A stretch of DNA of 64,000 nt, taken from contig CAJNDS010002539.1 in the NCBI GenBank assembly GCA_905221605.1, forward strand, positions 243,501 to 307,500, in the 5' to 3' direction. The stretch is from Symbiodinium natans (Eukaryota > Sar > Dinophyceae > Suessiales > Symbiodiniaceae). The position numbers and the translations under genes are program-made. The notes under the pieces were generated by a model, which worked only from the letters and a program-made list of their open reading frames with translations, had not been told where the DNA came from and searched no databases. Shown here piece by piece: positions 59,614 to 64,000 of the stretch (positions within the stretch are counted from its first letter, which is position 1; each line of letters starts with the position of its first letter).

Positions 59614-62009
59614 AGTGGAGGAAGAATATTTGCTCTTTTTTTTTTCCGGGGGGGGGGGGGGTCTTTAAGTAAGCAAAGAGTAGACAACACCGATGGCGGG
59701 CTTCTGTCAAGTCGATGAGGCGATACCTACTTTGGGCTATATGGAGCCGAAGGGCCAAAAGGGCTCTTGAGTGCTTCTAGGCAGAATCAAAAAATATGAA
59801 ACTTTATGCGAATGACATATAAACAATGCAAAGATAATGACAATGATGTCTCAGAAGATAATCATAGAACAATACAAAGTACTCACGAATAGAAGACTAA
59901 AAGAATACAAGAGTATATTAAATATTACAACACAATAACAATATTTCAAGTTCAAGAACACACTAGACATACAAATCATGTGAGAAGACCCTTCCCAGGC
60001 CACCATCACCTCCGTGCTCGCCACGGATGAGAACCGTGGCGCAGTGGGGACCCCGGCTCGTGCGAGTCAGAACTCCCAGGAGCCCGAGTGGTTCCGGGTT
60101 CGGGGTTTCGGGGTTCAGGAGTTGGGGCTTCGGGCTTGGGGTTTCGGGTTCTGGTTTATAGGGTTTGGGGCTTAGGGCTGCTGTGCAGCGAGGCCTGCTG
60201 TAAAGAGGGTTTTGGGTTTAGGGTTTCGTCGGCACTTAACATGCCCTGTTACTGTTGTTAGGGTTGAGGTTCTTATGAGCCCCTTATCCTTTCTATTCCC
60301 AGGTCACTCATGGGTCTAGGAACCAGGTTTCGAGTTTCTTGGCGAACAGAAAGCCCAAGAGTATTTCGAGATAGTTCGTAGGTTGATCAGGGTTCCAAGC
60401 TCCAAGGGAAGACTAGTGCGTACGTTTGATCATGGCTCAATGGCTCTAAGGGAAACCCTAAACCCTAAACCCTAAACCCTAAACCTACAATTACACAGAG
60501 CTTCAGGGGAGGCATCGCTGGGGCCTGGAGCTCAGGGTTCTCTGCTTCGCGGTTAGCAGAATACTGCACACCAGGGGGCCGCCTAGTTGTGTACGAATAC
60601 GTTAATACGTGGGTTTAGGGTTTAGGGTTTAGGGTTTAGGGTTTAGGGTTTGAAGGTGAAAAACAGGGCACGATAGCTTAGGTCACAAGGCCGTGACTTA
60701 CAATGAGTCTTATGAAGGGCACCGCGCCCCTGTATGACTGAAGTTGATCAGACCCCGGCGGGCCCTAAACCATCCTCCCAGAGACTCCAATATCCCTTAA
60801 TTAAGGAATATGCCTTAATTTATAGTAGGATCCCTAATATGATTTATGGTATATTCCTTAATTAAGGGATATTGGAGTCGTTGGGCTGTTCCGAGGTCAT
60901 GTCTATGCAGCAGATGGCGCAGGCGGTTTAGGGTTTAGAGTTTAGATACTTAGTAGTAGAGTAGGTAACCTTTAACCTTTTTGGGTTAATATATTCCCCT
61001 TATAATCCCAAAGGTTAACCTTTAAAACCCCTAGGTACTGGACAACTAAGGATAGGTTCCCCAACTTTCCCCGGTGGTTGAGAGCTCTGAGTACTGTTGT
61101 TCACCCGAACTTACTGCCCTCCTCGCCCGCATTTACTAGATCTTCTCACCTTACTTGGAGGTTCATGGGTTTAGGGTTTGTGGTTATAAGAAGGGTTATA
61201 AGTATGGCAACTATACTTTTAGCCCGATTTTGGGTACGTTGAACCCTACTTATGACTACCCATGAACCTCCAAGCAGCAGGTGCCCTGCATGCCAGGATC
61301 ATCTAAAGACAAGACCCCGAAGTCTAAGGCCCTAAGACCTACACAGCGACCCTCAAGATCCCAGAGCACTGAAGCCATTTTCCCTAAACCCACCCCTAAA
61401 CCCTAAATTCCCAAAACCCTAAAACCCTAAACCCTATAAATCCTCAACCTGCCAGGCTTTGGGCCGGGTGGTGGGCCCTGTAATCCTGAGCGCCCTGCCG
61501 GGTGCTCAGTCATAGGGGGGGGTGTATAGGGTTCAGGGCTCGGGGTTCGGGGTAAATGAGGGTTAGGGACCCCTGCCTGCTTTAACTCCAAAACCCGTAG
61601 ACTGGTATTTATGGGCCGCCGCGTTCCCTATTTTCCAAGGCGGCGGGGCGGGGGTGGGGGGGGGGGGGTTGGTGGGGGGGCAGCGGGTTGTTTTGAGACT
61701 AGGCGTTGAATGTATCCCCCCCTCTGCCTTCACTACGCAAGACCTTGGACCTGGATTTTGTGATTTTGGGAGAATTAGCTATGCTGAGTTTCGAGGGGTT
61801 GCTCACCCGAACCCTCAACCCTCAACCCCTCAACCCTCAACCCTACCCTGGCCCTAAACCCTAGCCCTAAGCCCTAAACCCTAAACCTTTTGTCCCAAGC
61901 AAGGTTCGAGGAGGACCCGCGACGGCCGTACATCTGCGGCGCGGCCGCGGCACTTGTGGGTGGCGCAGTCCTTGCGACGCTGCAGAAGTCCTTCCGCGAC
62001 TTTGCCTGA
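50281..62009 (+). CDS. MFS transporter (12-TM), ~15 small exons over 11.7 kb, 5' end unresolved
   Basis: Pieces in order: 50281-50357 (LGNSPGPEGWLFSTYSLAQ); 51412-~51495 (VIALPLLGRVADSVGRRPVL, the loop 2-3 signature GxxxDxxGRRP); ~51570-51650; ~51852-51940; 52382-52438 (LFLGRVISGFCG, TM4); 52847-~52930 (STANVYICDVASE); ~53441-53510 (YLGYLMSSNGLAFAFGPG, TM5); ~54238-54320 (GAGLGGGLSKLGRNVPIM); ~55220-55265 (VNGALCMAAGLLAI, TM6); ~57040-57160; 57398-~57480; 59374-~59435; 59999-~60055; 61904-62009 (PYICGAAAALVGGAVLATL, then TGA). Most likely a drug or small-solute proton-coupled transporter; substrate unknown. Introns consist of telomeric tracts and MITEs. The initiator exon and some junctions are missing. 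Confidence 0.7.
50388..50482 (-). repeat. Telomeric tract (CCCTAAA)n
   Basis: About 13 perfect units in MFS intron 1. Confidence 0.95.
50694..50802. mobile_element. MITE family A copy
   Basis: CCCAACGACTCCAATATCCC...GGGATAATGGAGTCTCTGG, abutting a MITE L. Confidence 0.9.
50804..50902. mobile_element. MITE family L copy 2
   Basis: AGGATAAGGAGGGATTCTGA...TCCCTCCAAGGGTCCCTAAA; the right end merges into a telomeric tract. Confidence 0.7.
50904..50994 (-). repeat. Telomeric tract (CCCTAAA)n
   Basis: Thirteen units continuing directly from the CCCTAAA at the end of MITE L. Confidence 0.95.
51071..51170 (+). repeat. Telomeric tract with TTTGGGG variants
   Basis: TTTAGGG and TTTGGGG units mixed. 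Confidence 0.9.
51261..51361. mobile_element. MITE family C copy (intact)
   Basis: TGGGATGTTCCCCCCTTATA...CGTACAAGGAGGAGCATCCC. Confidence 0.9.
51969..51993 (+). repeat. Telomeric tract with 11-bp flanking duplication
   Basis: GTTACTACTAG at 51958-51968 and 51994-52004. The duplicated sequence is the outer end of the adjoining MITE D, so the tract was inserted into or at the edge of that element. Confidence 0.9.
52000..52127. mobile_element. MITE family D copy
   Basis: ACTAGTTGCTCAGCAGCCCC...CTTACTGAAGCAAATAGTAG, with a poly-C run (52017-52036) beside the left terminus. Confidence 0.75.
52314..52367 (+). repeat. Telomeric tract with 10-bp flanking duplication
   Basis: GTTGCTCCGG at 52298-52307 and GTTGTTCCGG at 52366-52375. 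Confidence 0.85.
52439..52846. other. MFS intron with GC donor
   Basis: TTTTGCG|GCGCTG to AATGCAG|GCAGCAC gives GFCGSTANVYICDV in frame. Holds two diverged MITE B-like right halves (52511-52640) and a telomeric tract (52800-52833). Confidence 0.6.
52932..53030. mobile_element. MITE family A copy
   Basis: CCCAACGAGCCCTTCATACC...GGGGTATTGGGCTCG. Confidence 0.75.
53143..53221. mobile_element. MITE family H copy
   Basis: CCCTAAGGGCTAAAGTCCC at the left and TTAGGTACATGGACCCTTGG at the right. Confidence 0.7.
53543..53620 (+). repeat. Telomeric tract (TTTAGGG)n
   Basis: Eleven units. Confidence 0.95.
53852..53915 (-). repeat. Telomeric tract (CCCTAAA)n
   Basis: Nine units. Confidence 0.95.
54162..54229 (-). 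repeat. Telomeric tract adjoining a splice acceptor
   Basis: Ten CCCTAAA units; the sequence continues CCCACAG into the MFS exon. Confidence 0.95.
54558..54693. mobile_element. MITE family B copy
   Basis: GGGAGGTTCATGGTCC at the left and AAGTACCTTGAACCTCCAAG at the right. Confidence 0.7.
54938..55047. mobile_element. MITE family D copy
   Basis: CCTACTATTGCTTAAGAACC...TTGGGGTTCTTAAGCACATA. Confidence 0.85.
55342..55461. mobile_element. MITE family A copy
   Basis: CCCAAAGAGCCCAATATAGC...GCAATATTGGGCTCTTTGGG. Confidence 0.9.
55462..57034. other. Probable MFS intron, no exon recognised
   Basis: Contains a degenerate telomeric tract at 56568-56664, a MITE E copy at 56878-56980 (right end GGTTTTTGGAGGATCTGGG) and a telomeric tract at 56993-57034. 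Open frames at 55545-55933 are not assigned. Confidence 0.45.
57172..57391 (-). repeat. Two telomeric tracts before MFS exon 57398
   Basis: 57172-57265 and 57340-57391, CCCTAAA with a few CTCTAAA and CCCTAGC variants. The second ends CCCTATGCAG, forming the acceptor. Confidence 0.9.
57503..57639. mobile_element. MITE family A copy with telomeric insertion
   Basis: CCCAGAGACTCCA, then ~3.5 TTTAGGG units (57515-57541), then AATATCCCTTGATTAAGG...GGGATATTGGAGTCTTTGGG. GGAACC flanks the whole element. Confidence 0.9.
58256..58352. mobile_element. MITE family C copy
   Basis: AGGATGTTCACCCTTATCTT...AGTTTAAGGGGGAGCATCCC. Confidence 0.85.
59047..59157. mobile_element. MITE family D copy
   Basis: CTACCATTTGCTACCGAACC...GGTGTTTGAGCAAATAGTAG. 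Confidence 0.8.
59561..59684. mobile_element. MITE family D copy with expanded poly-C/poly-G arms
   Basis: ACTACTATGTGCTTAAGGAC, ~28 C; then TTTCC and ~14 G, TCTTTAAGTAAGCAAAGAGT at the right. The homopolymers lie where other copies have CCCC and GGGG. Confidence 0.75.
59765..59990. other. AT-rich island abutting an MFS exon
   Basis: A-rich sequence (for example ATGACATATAAACAATGCAA) without telomeric units, ending near CTTCCCAG at the exon start 59999. Resembles the island at 16511-16862 in composition. Confidence 0.55.
60777..60885. mobile_element. MITE family A copy
   Basis: CCCAGAGACTCCAATATCCC...GGGATATTGGAGTCGTTGGG. Confidence 0.9.
60953..61050. mobile_element. MITE family G copy (same family as THI5-like intron 1)
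   Basis: CTTAGTAGTAGAGTAGGTAA...GGTACTGGACAACTAAG, with ATAATCCCAAAGGTTAACC inside as in 18727-18845. Confidence 0.85.
61154..61275. mobile_element. MITE family B copy with short telomeric insertion
   Basis: ACTTGGAGGTTCATGGG, then TTTAGGGTTTGTG, then GTTATAAGAAGGGTTATAAG...CTACCCATGAACCTCCAAG. Confidence 0.85.
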
Positions 62010-62052
62010 AAGGGGTTTAGGGTTTAGGGTTTAGGGTTTATAGGGTTCAGGG

Positions 62053-62142
62053 TTGGGATGTTCCCCCCTATTTTAGGGACTAAAGTACGCCCTGTCATAA
62101 TCCCGATTAGGGATTGTTAGTATAAGGGGGAAAACATCCCAA
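62053..62142. mobile_element. MITE family C copy
   Basis: TTGGGATGTTCCCCCCTATT...ATAAGGGGGAAAACATCCCA, just 3' of the MFS stop. Confidence 0.85.
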
Positions 62143-62244
62143 CCTGAAAGGGGTTTTAGGGTTTTAGGGATTCGGGTTTTTGGACTTGAGTAGAAGGGCC
62201 GACTCTTGATGGACCCTAGAGCCCCTTGCGGTTCAGGGCTTTTG

Positions 62245-62362
62245 GGTTTAGGGTTTGGGGTTTAGGGCTTAGGGCTTAGGGTTTAGGGTTTAGGGTTTGG
62301 GGTTTAGGGTTCAGGGTTTAGGGCTTATGGGTTTAGGGTTTGGGGTTTAGGGCTCAGGGTAT
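62245..62362 (+). repeat. Degenerate telomeric tract
   Basis: TTTAGGG, TTTGGGG and CTTAGGG units. Confidence 0.9.
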
Positions 62363-62420
62363 GAGAAGTCGGACACTTGCAGTGCTTGCGTGGGCCTTGA
62401 GGTGCCCTAAGTAAGACCCC

Positions 62421-62535
62421 CTGGTTCTTAGTAGGGAATGAGGGAATGAGGGCCCTGTATATACCCTTCAAGGGATTTTTTAGGGCCCTCTCATTCCCTA
62501 CTATTATTACTGTATTACTAAGACGAAGAACCAGC
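62421..62535. mobile_element. MITE family F copy
   Basis: CTGGTTCTTAGTAGGGAATG...TACTAAGACGAAGAACCAG. Confidence 0.8.
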
Positions 62536-62839
62536 CAGAAGAGACTGCAAGGGCTTAGCGAACAGCAACCACTGTAGTGTAAAGGCCCAAGCCTGCTAGA
62601 AGACGTGTTGTGCATGTGATCCTTTCTTTGTGTTGCATGGATGTCCTTCAGGAGGGTTTAGGGTTTAGGGTTTAGGGTTTAGGGTTTAGGGTTAAGGACT
62701 ACCGGGTTCATGAGCTACCCGCGTGCTGACTCCGTAAGGACATCGGATGGCTGCAGAGTCTTGGCCGATGAAGGGCTCCTCTGCCCTGGAGTCCGTCGGG
62801 TTGAGGGGTAGGAGTTTAGGGGTTTTCTATGGTTTTCTA

Positions 62840-62924
62840 ATACTAGCCGTCCTTCATGGGGATTATAGTAGGGGCTACCAGAATCCCTACAAAGGACTGT
62901 GAGCACAAGGGTGAACATCCCAAA
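62840..62924. mobile_element. MITE family C copy
   Basis: AGCCGTCCTTCATGGGGATT...AATCCCTACAAAGGACTGTG followed by GGTGAACATCCC. Confidence 0.75.
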
Positions 62925-64000
62925 GTAGTCCCAAGGTAGGAGGTTAGGAGTTTTCCCTAAACCCTACACCCTAAACCCTAGACTCTTTGTCTTACATCTG
63001 ACGCACCCACGGTGGAAATGGGCTTTGACCTCAGGGACCCCGACCAGTCTTTGGTCTCTTGCTGACTATATGGTGTGGTTTAGGGTTTATAGAGTTTAGG
63101 GTTTATAGAGTTTAGGGTTTTTAGGGTTTAGGGTATGGCGTGCATCTGCTGAGCCTCACATCCTCACGAGAGAAATGCTCGCGTAGTTCGTCATAAAGCT
63201 GGCAAGGTCTAGTCCTGGGGGACTCTACCTTGGACCCTTAAGGTTGCACCCTTAGGTTTGGGGCCCTAAAGGTTGCACCCTTAGGTTTGGGGACCCTTGT
63301 GCTAAGATCTTCTAAGGGAGTCATAAGGGCCATATTATTAGGAGTAGATTAAGGGGAACCTCTTAGGGGTACATCCTTAGGGCTCCAAGTTTGCCTCAAG
63401 GGACTAAAGGAGGGACCTTATAAGGGACTGTGGGGCTCATTTAGGAGGTTAGTTAGGGGCCACGTAGGTATATAGGACTTTCTAACGTATATATATATAT
63501 ATATGTATGTATGTATATAGAGGGGTTACAGAGGGGAATAAGATTAAGGGTCCCTTCTAGGGGTCCCTCCTTCTACCCCCTCTATTGACTCCCTTGAGAC
63601 TAAACCCTAAACCCTAAAGCCTAAAACCCTGAACCCTAAGCCCTAGACCCTAAACCCTGAACCCTAAACCCTAAACCCTAAACCCTCCCTTGAGATAGGA
63701 CCCAATTGCCCGAGTCACAGCTGGACGCTTCAGGAAACACCCGCCTTCATCCCCTCGCCCCCGCCGTGGGAGAAGGAGGCATCTTGGGGGTTTGGGGTTT
63801 AGGGCTAGGGTTTAGGGTTTAGGGTTTCGGGTTTCGGGTTTCGGGGTTGGGGTTTCGAGTTTAGAGTATGGGTACTGAGAGGAAGTAAGCGATTCGGCTC
63901 CCTGCTTAAGGGTGTTATGTCGGGGAAGGGACGGGGAAGAGGCGAATACGGAGTCAGGGAAGCTCCTTATGGGAACATGGGTTTGGGGCTTAGGGGGGTG
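62925..64000. other. Downstream flank, repeats only
   Basis: Telomeric tracts at 63080-63134, 63602-63686 and 63793-63850. A direct repeat containing TTGCACCCTTAGGTTTGGG occurs at ~63243 and ~63274. A (TA)n run lies at 63486-63510. No exon recognised. Confidence 0.5.

Noticed and set aside
1-64000. CRISPR array in the repeated tracts
   Set aside because: Repeats are 7-mers without regular spacers, and the genes are eukaryotic and intron-bearing.
1-64000. tRNA, rRNA, snRNA or dinoflagellate spliced-leader RNA genes
   Set aside because: I scanned by eye for the spliced-leader motif and for obvious cloverleaf or rRNA sequence and recognised none. A covariance-model search would be decisive.

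Overview
The window looks like nuclear DNA of a dinoflagellate. The signs are short interstitial tracts of the (TTTAGGG)n telomere motif throughout, a tandem array of near-identical genes, small exons, introns that can be read with GA or GC donors as well as GT, introns that are themselves short inverted-repeat elements flanked by direct repeats, and a CCCH-zinc-finger protein of a type I associate with dinoflagellates. Genus cannot be decided from sequence alone.

Layout. 1-10470 holds five tandem copies (the first cut by the window edge) of a secreted LamG/concanavalin-A-like protein gene. Copies 3-5 repeat every ~1.45 kb. Copies 2 and 3 are separated by a 4.6 kb island of telomeric tracts and MITEs. 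I infer that each complete copy starts with a 9-nt coding exon (MQK) spliced to the main exon. From ~10.5 kb onward, protein-coding DNA is reduced to small exons inside a sea of telomeric tracts and MITEs. All exons recognised are on the + strand. They are: a HAD-like phosphatase-fold gene (exons ~11.2-18.1 kb and 22.2 kb); a THI5/NMT1-like gene (18610-21075) apparently nested in a HAD intron; a CCCH zinc-finger gene (~27.4-28.6 kb); anonymous exon-like segments (24.5-48 kb); and a 12-TM MFS transporter spread over 50281-62009.

Mobile content. At least a dozen MITE-like inverted-repeat families (called A-N here) occur in 2-20 copies each. In the THI5, CCCH and MFS genes many introns are single elements bounded by a short direct repeat, and the repeat supplies both the 5' and 3' splice junctions. 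This is introner behaviour. Telomeric tracts also behave like insertions: at least ten are flanked by 7-29 bp direct duplications of host sequence, several sit inside MITEs at telomere-like seed positions, and one forms a complete 48-bp intron (11231-11278).

The most notable hypothesis is that telomere-repeat tracts are being inserted at staggered breaks across this genome and can be captured as introns. No tRNA, rRNA, spliced-leader RNA or CRISPR array was recognised. Exon boundaries, introns and element ends come from reading the sequence by eye and need transcript evidence.
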